Positions 31,885 through 41,518 of a stretch of 42,601 nucleotides of DNA are shown one piece after another. A model generated the notes under the pieces. The model ran no database searches. It was given only the letters and a program-made list of their open reading frames with translations, and was not told the DNA's origin. The stretch is from Spirochaetia bacterium (GTDB lineage Bacteria > Spirochaetota > Spirochaetia > PWKH01), in NCBI GenBank assembly GCA_007116075.1, contig SKJE01000083.1, positions 1 to 42,601 on the forward strand, in the 5' to 3' direction. Made by a program: the position numbers and the translations under genes. Each line of letters begins with the position of its first letter. Position 1 is the stretch's first letter.

Positions 31885-32703
31885 TTATTTCTGATCCAGC
31901 AGATTGTGCAGGGCTTCTATCATTTCAGCAGTACCCGCAACCGCCGTATCATCGGTTTTCCTGCGATCTATGAGGATTCGGTAATCTATCTCTTCTCCTG
32001 AGAGGTACTCCACCCGCAGACCAAGCGCATCTATTATGCCATGGGCTGCGGCAATATCCCAAGGATATACTGGTGCAAACACAGTTACATCAATGTGTGA
32101 ATGGATGACCGGTGAGAGAATGTGAATGATGCTGCTGCCGAAGGTTCTCAGTTTCACCGGGAGGCCTTTCAGGGAGAGCTGTTTGTGGGCTCCGGAACAG
32201 ACTACAATCTGTTTCGGGGGCGGTGTGAACTGTTTCGGTTTCATGGGAGAGCCGTTGAGAAGGGGCTGTTCACCCGGAAAGCGCTGGATGACCAGTGCCT
32301 GGGAACTTCCGATTCCCCATCGGGGAGCAATGACAATTCCTCCTACCGGCTTGAGCTGCTCGTCAATGATACCTAGGGCAATGCACCAGCTGGGCATGCC
32401 CTGACTGTAGGCATCGGTACCATCTATGGGATCCAGTACAAAACAACATCCAGTACTGTTTTTGAGGGAGTGATCACTCTCCTCGGAGATAACCGCACAC
32501 CCAGGATAGAGGTCAGCCAGTGTCTCGGTGACTCTTCGATGGATGTGCATATCAGTTCTGGTGAGGACAGTCCCGTCTGATTTATAACTCCTGGTGATAT
32601 CCTCCTGGTGCTGCAGCGCATAATCTGAGCATTCGGTAAGTACAGCCATAAGTTTCTCTCTGCGAATCGGGTCTGCAAACAGGTTCTTCATTTCTTCAGT
32701 CAT
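31885..32703 (-). CDS. Inositol-monophosphatase-family phosphatase
   Basis: 272 residues from ATG 32703. Metal-binding motifs are VISEES (about 71-76), DPIDGTDAY at 91-99 and YPWDIAAAHGIIDALG near residue 215. Family members dephosphorylate inositol phosphate, PAP (CysQ type), fructose-1,6-bisphosphate or histidinol phosphate. No further motif decides the substrate. There is no Shine-Dalgarno, and TATGAT ends 6 nt before the ATG. Divergent from mfd. Confidence 0.85.
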   Translation of the reverse strand: MTEEMKNLFADPIRREKLMAVLTECSDYALQHQEDITRSYKSDGTVLTRTDMHIHRRVTETLADLYPGCAVISEESDHSLKNSTGCCFVLDPIDGTDAYSQGMPSWCIALGIIDEQLKPVGGIVIAPRWGIGSSQALVIQRFPGEQPLLNGSPMKPKQFTPPPKQIVVCSGAHKQLSLKGLPVKLRTFGSSIIHILSPVIHSHIDVTVFAPVYPWDIAAAHGIIDALGLRVEYLSGEEIDYRILIDRRKTDDTAVAGTAEMIEALHNLLDQK

Positions 32704-32709
32704 AAAAGC

Positions 32710-32715
32710 ATCATA
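32710..32715 (-). promoter_or_regulatory. -10 element predicting a leaderless phosphatase mRNA
   Basis: TATGAT on the minus strand (32715-32710) ends 6 nt before ATG 32703, placing the likely first transcribed base on the start codon. The -35 is weak (TTCCAA at 18 nt). Confidence 0.45.
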
Positions 32716-32762
32716 CCAGATATCTCAGGAGTGTTGGAAGTGCTGCTGCACATTGCATCCCC

Positions 32763-35700
32763 ATGATCTTCTGTGATATTCTTTTTCCTGCAATGATCGA
32801 ACATTTCATAACTGAACTTGATACAGCTTTAGACTCAGATACCGCACTTGAGCAGATGTCCTCCTATTCACAGCAGTCCAGCTGGGAAGTTCATTTAGAT
32901 GGACTGGAGGGATTTCCCCTTGCCCGGGTGATCACCCGATTGCACCGGCAGTTTCAATGCCCCTTTGTCGTTGTTTCCTCCTCCGAGGATCAGGCAAAGA
33001 TGCTTGTAAGGGATATGAAGAGTATGGGGGCTGATCCGGTTCGTTTTCCCTCCAACGGACAGTCCCTTCTCAGTTTCTATCAGGGAGACTATGATACAAC
33101 TCAGGAACAGATTGCTGCATTGAGCCGACTCACCGAACAAAGGGACAGTGTACTGGTTACTACCCTCAGGGCTTCAGCGATGCCGGTGAAGGGAATTGAC
33201 CTGCTTACCGGCAGCAGGTATACCTTCACCATCGGTGACAGCATTGATACCGAGGTAATAGCTGAAACCCTCTCCCGGCTGGGGTATGAGCGGGTGCCGA
33301 GAACCACAGTCCATGGTGAATTCACCCTGCGGGGAGAGGTGCTTGATCTTTTCCCTCCTGAAGCAGAACAGCCCTGTCGTCTCGCCTTTGGATGGAATGA
33401 AATTGAGTCAATCCATAGATTTGATCCACTGACCCAGATGATCCATGGAGATCTTGTACTCAAGAGCCTGTCGGTCATTCCAGCATCGGTTGATGCCGGG
33501 ACCTCCTTTGGTCATCTATCAGATCTCTTCAGTGGTGAAGAGGTATGTCTGCTTCTCGGAGAAAGCGCCCTTGATCATGGCTGGCAGAGCCTCCAGCGAG
33601 AAGCCCGGGAAGCGTACCGCAGCGCCTATTCCCAGCGTCTTGAACCCCAGCGAGTTGAAGATGTTCTGAGTGACCCCGGTGAGAGTTTTTTTAAACAACC
33701 CAGAAGGTACATCCTTGATGACATCAGAAATCCGGAAAGTAAAAAACGGAACATTCACTTCTCCATGCAGGGACCGCGGTCTTTTTTCGGGAATATGCAC
33801 TACTTCAGAGAGGAGATGCAGAATCTTCTGGAAGCGGATTATCAGGTATTTCTTTTCTGCGGTTCAAAACAGCAGCTGGAGCGGATCAGCCATCTTATGC
33901 GGGATATTCCCGTAGAACTGGTGGAGGAGGACATATCCGGTGGATTTACCCTGCCTGATGTAAAGCTGACGGCGGTTACGGAGAGCGAGATCTTCGGTCG
34001 GAAAAAACGCCACGCTTCATCTTTGACTCATACCGCTTCCAGCCCGCTTGATACCTTTGTTGAGCTTAATCCCGGTGATTACATAGTACATATCCAGTAC
34101 GGAATCGGCAGGTTTATCCAGATAGAAAGAATCCATGCTGCGGGGAAGGAACGGGATTATATCAAGATTGAGTATGCCAAGGGAGAGACTGTATTTATAC
34201 CCATTGAGCAGGTAAACCTTCTCCAGAAATACATCGGTAAGGACGGGAGACCCCCTTCCCTGGATGTTATCGGGGGAACCAGCTGGGAGACCAAAAAGAA
34301 CCGGGTGCGAAAATCTGTAGAGGATCTGGCACAGCACCTGATATCCCTCTATGCCCAGCGGGAGAGACAGCGGGGATTTCCCTTTCCCAAGGACACTGAC
34401 CTCCAGATTGCCTTCGAAGCCTCCTTTCCCTTCGAGGAGACCGAAGACCAGCTGGCCTGCATTGCAGATGTGAAAATAGATATGGAGAGTCCCGAGCCCA
34501 TGGACCGGCTTATCTGCGGTGATGTGGGATTTGGTAAGACCGAGGTTGCCCTGAGGGCATCCTTCAAGGCAGTTGCCGCAAGCAAGCAGGTGGCATTCCT
34601 TGCACCCACTACTATCCTTGCGGAGCAGCATTACGAAACGTTGAAGGACCGGAACCGGGGATTCCCCATAGAGGTTGCCATGCTCTCCCGTCTGGTGGAT
34701 CCTCTTGATCAGAAGCGTGTCCTTAAGGATGTGAGGGAGGGTCGAATTGATATTCTGGTGGGGACCCATCGGATCCTCCAAAAGGATGTAATATATAAAG
34801 ATCTCGGTCTTATGATTGTCGATGAGGAGCAGCGTTTCGGGGTGAAGGATAAGGAGAAGATTAAGGAGTACAAGATTTCTATTGATTCGCTTTCCCTTTC
34901 AGCGACTCCTATACCAAGAACCCTTTATATGTCCCTCTTGAAAATCAGGGATATGTCCCTGCTGACCACCCCGCCTCTTCAGCGCATACCGATTCATACG
35001 GTAATTCACGAATTTGATGAACAGCTTATCGTAGAGGCGATTCAGAAGGAGATTGACCGGGGAGGACAGGTGTTCTATCTCCATAATCGGGTGAAGACGC
35101 TCCAGAAGAGTGTCATGACCCTGCAGAAGCTGCTTCCCCATATATCTATACAGTTTGCCCACGGACAGATGGCGGGTCACCAGATAGAAGAACGAATGCG
35201 TGGATTTATCAATGGTTCATATCAGGTCCTGGTATCCACTACAATCATAGAAAATGGAATAGATATCTCCAATGTAAACACGATTATCATAGATCGTGCG
35301 GATCATTACGGGGTAAGCCAGCTCTACCAGCTGCGGGGAAGGGTGGGTCGTTCTGATCAGCAGGCCTATGCATACCTGTTATTTCCCCAGGATAAAGCTA
35401 TCACAGAGACCGCTATGAAGCGGTTGAAGATTATCAGTGAGCATACAGAGCTGGGATCCGGTTTCAAGATTGCCATGCGCGATATGGAGGTACGGGGAAC
35501 CGGCAACCTGCTCGGCAGGGAACAGCATGGACAGATGGCCTCGGTAGGTCTCGACATGTACCTGCATATGCTCGACAAGGCGGTAGCGAAGCTGAGCAGC
35601 AAGGATGAAGAACCTGAGCAGGAGATGCTGCTTGATCTGGATTACTCAGGATATATCCCTGACAGCTATATCAGTGATGTTGCCTCAAAATTTGAGGTCT

Positions 35701-36059
35701 ACAAGAAGATGTCCTCTGTTCACCAGGAGAAGGAGCTGCAGAACATCACTGCCATGCTGGAATCCACCTATGGTCATATACCCGACGAGGTTGCAAACCT
35801 GCTCTATATAGCGGAGCTGCGTATTATCGGACGAAAACTGTCCATTGCTTCACTCAGGGAACGGCAAGGCAAGGTCCGTGTTGAATTCTCCAGAGTTGCC
35901 GGTGTGTCCGTAGAGCGGGTGCTTTCACTGATTACCGAAAGTGGGGGACATGTACGCCTGGATCCGAATCATCCCCAGGTACTGTTGATGAGTACATCAG
36001 CAATTTCCTTAAAGGATAAATCACTGTTTATTCTTGAAAAGCTGCAGCGCCTGCTGTAA
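32763..36059 (+). CDS. mfd: Transcription-repair coupling factor Mfd
   Basis: 1098 residues (E. coli 1148). N-terminal UvrB-like modules; RNA-polymerase-interacting domain near 430-500 (ELNPGDYIVHIQYGIGRFIQ); SF2 motor with Walker A GDVGFGKTE at about 586 and DEEQRFGV near 686; LSATPIPRTLYMS; the RecG-type TRG region (HYGVSQLYQLRGRVGRSDQ); and the C-terminal D7 module. Mfd removes stalled RNA polymerase and recruits UvrA. ATG 32763 has no ribosome-binding site; ATG 32793 (10 codons in) is the alternative. trmB follows 13 nt after its stop. Confidence 0.96.
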   Translation: MIFCDILFPAMIEHFITELDTALDSDTALEQMSSYSQQSSWEVHLDGLEGFPLARVITRLHRQFQCPFVVVSSSEDQAKMLVRDMKSMGADPVRFPSNGQSLLSFYQGDYDTTQEQIAALSRLTEQRDSVLVTTLRASAMPVKGIDLLTGSRYTFTIGDSIDTEVIAETLSRLGYERVPRTTVHGEFTLRGEVLDLFPPEAEQPCRLAFGWNEIESIHRFDPLTQMIHGDLVLKSLSVIPASVDAGTSFGHLSDLFSGEEVCLLLGESALDHGWQSLQREAREAYRSAYSQRLEPQRVEDVLSDPGESFFKQPRRYILDDIRNPESKKRNIHFSMQGPRSFFGNMHYFREEMQNLLEADYQVFLFCGSKQQLERISHLMRDIPVELVEEDISGGFTLPDVKLTAVTESEIFGRKKRHASSLTHTASSPLDTFVELNPGDYIVHIQYGIGRFIQIERIHAAGKERDYIKIEYAKGETVFIPIEQVNLLQKYIGKDGRPPSLDVIGGTSWETKKNRVRKSVEDLAQHLISLYAQRERQRGFPFPKDTDLQIAFEASFPFEETEDQLACIADVKIDMESPEPMDRLICGDVGFGKTEVALRASFKAVAASKQVAFLAPTTILAEQHYETLKDRNRGFPIEVAMLSRLVDPLDQKRVLKDVREGRIDILVGTHRILQKDVIYKDLGLMIVDEEQRFGVKDKEKIKEYKISIDSLSLSATPIPRTLYMSLLKIRDMSLLTTPPLQRIPIHTVIHEFDEQLIVEAIQKEIDRGGQVFYLHNRVKTLQKSVMTLQKLLPHISIQFAHGQMAGHQIEERMRGFINGSYQVLVSTTIIENGIDISNVNTIIIDRADHYGVSQLYQLRGRVGRSDQQAYAYLLFPQDKAITETAMKRLKIISEHTELGSGFKIAMRDMEVRGTGNLLGREQHGQMASVGLDMYLHMLDKAVAKLSSKDEEPEQEMLLDLDYSGYIPDSYISDVASKFEVYKKMSSVHQEKELQNITAMLESTYGHIPDEVANLLYIAELRIIGRKLSIASLRERQGKVRVEFSRVAGVSVERVLSLITESGGHVRLDPNHPQVLLMSTSAISLKDKSLFILEKLQRLL

Positions 36060-36072
36060 CAGACGAGGTATT

Positions 36073-36735
36073 ATGAATAAGATACGAAGCTATGTGCTGA
36101 GGCCGAAGCGGCTTACCAACCTTCAAGCTCGTGCTCTTGAAGCATACAGAAGCACGTACTGTATTGACTTCCACGAAGAGGGAAGTGACGAATTAACTGA
36201 ATTTCTCACCTCTGCTCCCGCCATCATGGAGATTGGTTTCGGCATGGGGGAAGTGACAGCTGCTTTTGCCCAGGCTCATCCCGACAAGCATATCCTGGGC
36301 CTGGATGTTTTTCTTCCGGGAGTGGGTAAGCTGCTCTATGAAATCCATGAACGCCGATTGGAGCATGTCCGCATCATTGTGCATGATGCAGTAGAGGTGA
36401 TAAGTCATATGATCCCTGCGGATTCACTTGCAGGGGTTCACATCTTTTTCCCTGACCCCTGGCCGAAGAAGCGGCACCATAAGCGACGGCTTGTGCAGGT
36501 TCCCTTCCTGCAGTCCTTGATTCCTCTTCTGCAGAAACAGGGGTATATCTATATGGCTACTGACTGGGAGGACTATGCACTACAGATGCTGGAAGCGTGC
36601 AGAGGGGTAGAGGAGCTGGAGAACTCCTCCAACGGTTTCTGCGAACCCCAGTCGTGGAGGCCGATGACGAAATTTGAAAAAAGAGGTCTTGCTAAGGATC
36701 ATGTGATCAGGGAAATTCTGGTTCGAAAACGGTAG
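36073..36735 (+). CDS. trmB: tRNA (guanine-N7)-methyltransferase
   Basis: 220 residues from ATG 36073, with GAGGT just upstream. The SAM-binding motif is IMEIGFGMGEVTAAFAQAHPD, and FFPDPWPKKRHHKRRLVQ is the family-specific catalytic stretch, ending FEKRGLAKDHVIREILVR. It methylates G46 in the variable loop of tRNAs. Cotranscribed with mfd. Confidence 0.95.
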   Translation: MNKIRSYVLRPKRLTNLQARALEAYRSTYCIDFHEEGSDELTEFLTSAPAIMEIGFGMGEVTAAFAQAHPDKHILGLDVFLPGVGKLLYEIHERRLEHVRIIVHDAVEVISHMIPADSLAGVHIFFPDPWPKKRHHKRRLVQVPFLQSLIPLLQKQGYIYMATDWEDYALQMLEACRGVEELENSSNGFCEPQSWRPMTKFEKRGLAKDHVIREILVRKR

Positions 36736-36743
36736 AAGCACAA

Positions 36744-36776
36744 AGGAACCCGAAGCGTATATGCACTTCGGGTCCT
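36744..36776. terminator. Hairpin between trmB and the EF-G-II-type gene
   Basis: ACCCGAAG (36748-36755) pairs with CTTCGGGT (36766-36773), extended by AGG/CCT past one bulge, in the gap between two convergent genes. No T tract is seen on either side, so efficiency is doubtful. Confidence 0.6.
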
Positions 36777-36802
36777 GTATCACGCTGGTAATTCGTGCTG
36801 AG

Positions 36803-38866
36803 CTATTCTTCTTCAGCCTTCTTTGACGCTTGAATCACATCATCGGCAATTTTTCCGGTGATGCCCTCATAGTGGTTGAATTCCATTTCGAAGGATCCGG
36901 TTCCTGAGGTTATGGATTTGAGATCAATGGCGTAGCGGAGCATCTCTGACTGAGGTACCTCTGCATCAACCATCATAATACCGCCACCCAGGTCCTCCTG
37001 ACCAAATACCCGACCACGTTTACTACTTAAATCAGAAAGAATGTCTCCCAGATAATTACTTTCAATAAAGACATGGAGACGCATAATCGGTTCAAGAAGC
37101 ACCACTGATGCTTTGTTCAAGGCTGCTTTCAGAGCTCCCTTTGCAGCGAGCTTGAAGGACATCTCAGAGCTGTCCACCGGATGCTCCTTACCGTCTACCA
37201 CCTGCACCCCGATATCAACGAGAGGGTATCCGGCGAGAAACCCCTCTTCCATAGCATCAATGAGTCCTTTTTCGATACCAGGCATATATCCCTTTGAGAT
37301 AGCTCCGCCCTTTATTACGTTTTCAAATGAAAACTGCTCTCCCCGGGGAAGGGGCCTTATATCAATAACAACACGTCCGTACTGTCCATGACCACCGGAT
37401 TGTTTCTTATGAGTATACTCTGCACCGGAGGATTTCTGGATCGTCTCCCGGTAGGCTACCCTGGGGGTCTTTGTGTTAATGGTGATCTTCTGCTTATCCT
37501 GGATCTTGTCAAGGATTGCATTGATATGAAGTTCACCCATCCCAGATATGACATTCTCCTTGGTCTCAGCATTAAAATTAATCTGGAAGGTCAAATCCTG
37601 CTCTACGATCCGGTGGAGGGCGTCATTCATTTTATCTTCAGATTTTTTATCATCTGCAGAAACGGTCAGAGAGAAAATCGGTTGGGGAAGTTTTAGAGAA
37701 GCATAGTTAATTTTTAAATCCGGTGAAGCTAGGGTATTATTAGTTGTAACACTGGCTGTCTTCGTAATAACCCCGACGTCTCCGGCAATGAGTTCCTTTA
37801 CTTCGATGAGTTTCTTTCCTTCAGCTTTGTACAATTTGCTGATTTTTTCTTTCTTGTCTACCGAATGGTTTATCAATTCAGTTTCTGTATCAACTTTTCC
37901 AGTGATCACCTTGAAATAGGAGAGTCTCCCGGAAAACTGATCGATGGAGGTTTTATAGACAAACACCGATGATGAAGCACCGGCATCTCTGTCAACTTCA
38001 GACTCCGATCCATCAGCATGTACAACAGGTTCTTTAACATCAACAGGGGAGGGTGCATTGTTCACTATAAAGTTGAGTAAAGAGGTAATACCGCTGTTCA
38101 GTTCAGCGGCGCCGCCGAGGACAGGTACAATTTTGTTATCTCGAAAACCTGCGAGCAGGCCCTTGCGGATATCATCGACTTCCAGGGTGCCATCCTCAAA
38201 ATACTTCTCCAAGAGTGCATCATCACCCTCAGCAGCTGATTCAATAAGTTCAAGACGATACTCCTCAACAATATCCAAGAAATCTGCAGGGATATCCTCG
38301 GATTTCTCAGCGTCAACTGAATAGGCCTTTTTCTCAATTAAATTAATAATGCCCTTGAACTCCGGTCCCTCACCCATAGGAATCACCACGGGTACAAAGG
38401 TAGCTGCAAACTTCTCCTTCAGATCATCAAAGACTGTCTGAAAGGATGCCCGTTCCTTGTCGTATTTGTTAATAAATACCATTCTGGGCATATTCCGTTC
38501 AGCCATGCGTCTCCACAGCTTGATTGTTTCAATCTGAACACCGTCACGCCCGTCAACAAGCAGCAGGGCGCTTTCGGAAGCTCTGAAGGCACTGATAACC
38601 TCACCGATAAAGTCAGCAGTACCGGGGGTATCAAAGAAGTTAATGGTCTTCTCCTTGTATGAAAATGAGCCGTGGCTCATATACATGGATATCTGTCTGG
38701 ATATCTCTTCATCGGTATAATCACTTACCGTTTTACCAGAATCTACAGTCTCGGCCTTGGAAATGACACTTCCTGAGAGCATGAGCCGTTCAAACAGGGT
38801 GGTCTTCCCAGTGCCGTTATGACCAATGACCGCAATATTCCTTATGTCAGCGCTGGTGAAACTCAT
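36803..38866 (-). CDS. Elongation factor G-like GTPase, EF-G-II type
   Basis: 687 residues from ATG 38866, which has GGAGG 4 nt upstream; an ATG 13 codons earlier lacks one. G1 is GHNGTGKT at 15-22, then DTPGTADFIGE, NKYDKE. Domains II-V follow in EF-G order ([57 protein letters not shown]). The G1 and switch I (DYTDEEISRQISMYM in place of the RGITI motif) match the EF-G II subfamily (Thermus EF-G-2, mycobacterial FusA2), whose role in translation is not settled. Strongly diverged from the EF-G encoded just upstream. Confidence 0.9.
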   Translation of the reverse strand: MSFTSADIRNIAVIGHNGTGKTTLFERLMLSGSVISKAETVDSGKTVSDYTDEEISRQISMYMSHGSFSYKEKTINFFDTPGTADFIGEVISAFRASESALLLVDGRDGVQIETIKLWRRMAERNMPRMVFINKYDKERASFQTVFDDLKEKFAATFVPVVIPMGEGPEFKGIINLIEKKAYSVDAEKSEDIPADFLDIVEEYRLELIESAAEGDDALLEKYFEDGTLEVDDIRKGLLAGFRDNKIVPVLGGAAELNSGITSLLNFIVNNAPSPVDVKEPVVHADGSESEVDRDAGASSSVFVYKTSIDQFSGRLSYFKVITGKVDTETELINHSVDKKEKISKLYKAEGKKLIEVKELIAGDVGVITKTASVTTNNTLASPDLKINYASLKLPQPIFSLTVSADDKKSEDKMNDALHRIVEQDLTFQINFNAETKENVISGMGELHINAILDKIQDKQKITINTKTPRVAYRETIQKSSGAEYTHKKQSGGHGQYGRVVIDIRPLPRGEQFSFENVIKGGAISKGYMPGIEKGLIDAMEEGFLAGYPLVDIGVQVVDGKEHPVDSSEMSFKLAAKGALKAALNKASVVLLEPIMRLHVFIESNYLGDILSDLSSKRGRVFGQEDLGGGIMMVDAEVPQSEMLRYAIDLKSITSGTGSFEMEFNHYEGITGKIADDVIQASKKAEEE

Positions 38867-38910
38867 AAATCCTCCAATTTTTAACAGATATGAGTAGGGG
38901 TTCAAAATAT

Positions 38911-38939
38911 ACTTTAAAAGCTCAAACTTGATCTGTCAA
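38911..38939 (-). promoter_or_regulatory. Predicted promoter of the EF-G-II-type gene
   Basis: Minus strand: a perfect TTGACA (38939-38934), 17-nt spacer and TAAAGT (38916-38911), about 45 nt before the ATG, with GGAGG downstream. Second gene of a same-strand pair, but with its own promoter. Confidence 0.5.
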
Positions 38940-38981
38940 CAAGATTACACATGAAGAAGGGAGGAAGAGGAGTATATGCAT

Positions 38982-39008
38982 CGGCAGAGCCTGAAAAAAG
39001 CTCTGCCG
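38982..39008 (-). terminator. Hairpin after the EF-G gene
   Basis: CGGCAGAGC (38982-38990) and GCTCTGCCG (39000-39008) form a perfect 9-bp stem with a 9-nt A/T-rich loop, 23 nt beyond the EF-G stop. No U tract follows on the minus strand, so it may be a weak terminator or an RNA-protecting hairpin. Confidence 0.55.
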
Positions 39009-39030
39009 GAGCATATAATAGGAAAAAATG

Positions 39031-41058
39031 TTATTCTTTTTTTGCGAAGTGAGAAAACTCCATGGCAAAATTACCCCGTCCCTGGGTTATACTTCGCAGA
39101 GCTGTTGAGTATCCGAACATTTTTTCTAGCGGTGCCTTACCATGAATGTGTTCAACAGTTGTTTTACTTTCAAGGCTCTCCACAAGACCGCCCCGGGAAA
39201 CCAGCTGACTGATGACATCCCCGACATAGTCCTGAGGAGTCATGATGTCGATAATCATCATCGGTTCAAGCAGTATCGGGTCTGCCTGGCTGCAGGCACG
39301 TTCAAATCCATGTGAAGCGCAGGCCTCATAGGCGAAGGAACTGGCTGTAAGCATGTCGTAGTCAGCATCAGTCACAGTGACAATGACTCCATACACTGGA
39401 TAACCATAGCGTATTCCTCCGTTAAAGGAGTTCTCAAAACCGCGTTGAACCGCATCGGCGAATTCCCGTGGAAGCCGATCTTCAGGTACAAGGGAGCGGT
39501 AGAGATTTCCATAACTCTTTGGATTAGGCTCTACAGTGAAAGTAATGCCGGCATGCTGTTCCTTTCCTGAAAGTACCTTGGTAAAGCTTTCAGTAAGTTC
39601 AACCTTCTTAGAGATAGATTCACGATAGGTCACCTGCTGTTTACCCACCCGGGCGTCGACATTCAGTTCCTTAGTGATACGGGTTACCAGTACATCAAGA
39701 TGCAGTTCTCCCATACCGGAGATAATCAGCTGTCCGGTTTCTGCATCCTCCTTGTAGGTGAATGTGGGATCCTCTCGCTTAAGCATTTCAAGAGCCTTAC
39801 GGAGTTTATCCTGTTCAGAGGTGGTCTTTGGCTCTATTGCCACGGAGATAACCGGTTCTGGAAAATGCATCTGCTCAAGCAGGATCTGAACGCCCTCGGA
39901 GCTGATGGTATCACCGGTCTGGGCAAATTTAAAACCAACTGCAACACCGATATCTCCGGCAGATATGGAATGGATCGGTTCGTTTTTATTGGCGTGCATT
40001 TTAAACAGCCGGTGGATGCGCTCCCTTTTCCTTTTGTTTACATTAAAGACTGCCTCACCTTTTTTAATCACTCCGGAGTACATCCGGAAAAAGCAGAGAG
40101 GACCTGCCTCGCGGTCGTGCTGTATCTTAAAAACAAGGCCCAGGGGAGTTTCATTGTCGTCACAGTGCACCTCAACGTCTTCATCCTTTTTTACATGATG
40201 ACCAATCAGCGGCGGCACTTCATCCGGTGCCGGGAGATACGCTACAATACCATCAAGAAGAGGCTGTACCCCGATGTTCTTCAGGGATGCCCCAACGAAG
40301 ACTGGAATAAATGTACGGGATATGGTTCCTTTTCTGATAGCCTGGTGTATCAGATCGGTTGGAATGTCTTTGCCCTCCAGGTAGAGTTCAGTCATTTCAT
40401 CTGAATGAGCGGAAAGCTCATCAATGAGATGTTCCCGCCAGGTCCTGCTTATATCCTGGAGCTCCTCCGGAATTGGGGAGATTTCCATATTGCTGCCCAT
40501 GGAATCTCTTACAAAATCAATTTTTCTCATGTTGATCAGATCAATGATACCTTCAAATAAAGATTCTGTACCGATGGGCAAGTAAAGAGGGACAGCAGGT
40601 GCCTTCAGTTTGGAGCGGATTTCCTTAAGTACCTCATAGAAATCAGCACCCATACGGTCCATCTTATTAACAAAGATCATCCGGGGAATTCTGTAGCTGT
40701 CAGCTTGACGCCATACAGTTTCTGACTGGGGTTCAACACCGCCTACAGCGCAAAAAACAGCTACGGCGCTGTCGAGCACACGCAGTGACCGTTCAACTTC
40801 AGCGGTGAAATCCACATGACCGGGAGTATCAATGATGTTGATTTGATGATCCTTCCAGAGACAGGTGGTTGCTGCACTGGAGATGGTGATCCCCCGGTTC
40901 TGTTCCTGTTCCATCCAGTCCATGGTAGCCTCGCCGTCATCGACCTCTCCAATGCGGTGACTCTTTCCGGAATAGAACAGGATCCGCTCTGTGGTTGTTG
41001 TCTTTCCGGCATCAATATGTGCCATGATTCCAATATTTCTCATGTGTTTTTTTGACAT
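39031..41058 (-). CDS. fusA: Elongation factor G
   Basis: 675 residues. G1 is AHIDAGKT at 13-20, switch [18 protein letters not shown]3 DTPGHVDF and G4 NKMDRMG. Domains II-V are complete ([66 protein letters not shown]). It is canonical in the G domain, but spirochaetes are known to carry two specialised EF-Gs (spdEFG1 for translocation and spdEFG2 for recycling in Borrelia); which of these this is cannot be decided here. GAGGA lies 4 nt before the ATG. It is not in the usual rpsL-rpsG-fusA-tuf operon. Confidence 0.9.
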   Translation of the reverse strand: MSKKHMRNIGIMAHIDAGKTTTTERILFYSGKSHRIGEVDDGEATMDWMEQEQNRGITISSAATTCLWKDHQINIIDTPGHVDFTAEVERSLRVLDSAVAVFCAVGGVEPQSETVWRQADSYRIPRMIFVNKMDRMGADFYEVLKEIRSKLKAPAVPLYLPIGTESLFEGIIDLINMRKIDFVRDSMGSNMEISPIPEELQDISRTWREHLIDELSAHSDEMTELYLEGKDIPTDLIHQAIRKGTISRTFIPVFVGASLKNIGVQPLLDGIVAYLPAPDEVPPLIGHHVKKDEDVEVHCDDNETPLGLVFKIQHDREAGPLCFFRMYSGVIKKGEAVFNVNKRKRERIHRLFKMHANKNEPIHSISAGDIGVAVGFKFAQTGDTISSEGVQILLEQMHFPEPVISVAIEPKTTSEQDKLRKALEMLKREDPTFTYKEDAETGQLIISGMGELHLDVLVTRITKELNVDARVGKQQVTYRESISKKVELTESFTKVLSGKEQHAGITFTVEPNPKSYGNLYRSLVPEDRLPREFADAVQRGFENSFNGGIRYGYPVYGVIVTVTDADYDMLTASSFAYEACASHGFERACSQADPILLEPMMIIDIMTPQDYVGDVISQLVSRGGLVESLESKTTVEHIHGKAPLEKMFGYSTALRSITQGRGNFAMEFSHFAKKE

Positions 41059-41187
41059 ATATTCCTCAATTCGTGTTCAAGCTGTATGTGCAATTAATAT
41101 ACCATAGTACCACATTACAAAAAGTGTTAAAAGGTAGGGTGTAAAATGATCGCCACATACATATAAAAAAAATTTGTTTTAAACCGG

Positions 41188-41215
41188 TTGACATGTCGAT
41201 GCTGTCTATGATAAG
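41188..41215 (+). promoter_or_regulatory. Predicted promoter of tRNA-Val
   Basis: Perfect TTGACA (41188-41193), 16-nt spacer, GATAAG (41210-41215), 19 nt before the tRNA. The rest of the 176-nt gap between fusA and the tRNA is A/T-rich; no clear fusA promoter could be chosen. Confidence 0.5.
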
Positions 41216-41234
41216 TTCTGCATCGTTATCAATC

Positions 41235-41307
41235 GGGTGGTTAGCTCAGTTGGGAGAGCGCCTGCCTTACAAGCAGGATGTCACAGGTTCAAGTCCTGTA
41301 CCGCCCA
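41235..41307 (+). tRNA. tRNA-Val (anticodon UAC)
   Basis: 73 nt fold into a normal cloverleaf: acceptor GGGTGGT/ACCGCCC (one G-T pair), D-arm GCTC...GAGC, anticodon stem CCTGC/GCAGG with loop CTTACAA (anticodon TAC), and T-arm ACAGG-TTCAAGT-CCTGT. The 3' CCA is not encoded: the discriminator A is followed by a T run that may help end transcription. Confidence 0.96.
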
Positions 41308-41327
41308 TTTTTTTAAGAGATTTTCCT

Positions 41328-41386
41328 AATTAGGCTCTTATGAACGCTGCCCCTTGAGGTGAGGATGATTCATGAGAGCCTGAATT
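41328..41386. repeat. Imperfect inverted repeat downstream of tRNA-Val
   Basis: AGGCTCTTATGAA (41332-41344) and TTCATGAGAGCCT (41369-41381) match with one wobble; flanking AATT and AATT extend it to about 17 bp. It could be a terminator or a remnant of an insertion-sequence end. The stretch to 41518 holds no gene; a run of nine C (41394-41402) is its only other feature. Confidence 0.5.
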
Positions 41387-41518
41387 GTTTTCGCCCCCCC
41401 CCTCCCTGGCTCTGCATGCAGGAAATGATGTCTTGCACTTTGTTCCCTCTTCTGAAATATGATAGCTTTCATCTATAATCTGAATCCGCAGGGTATTTCA
41501 TGGACAATTAATCACCGA

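Noticed and set aside
32752-32792. Leaderless promoter for mfd (TTGCAT-16-GATATT)
   Set aside because: The -10 is 12 nt before ATG 32793 and would lie inside the gene if ATG 32763 is used; the start cannot be decided, so mfd was left out of the leaderless set.
34017-34781. 254-codon open frame antisense to mfd
   Set aside because: It lies within the conserved motor domain of Mfd, has no ribosome-binding site and shows no recognisable domain.
39700-40404. 234-codon plus-strand open frame opposite fusA
   Set aside because: It is antisense to the conserved EF-G core with no expression signals.
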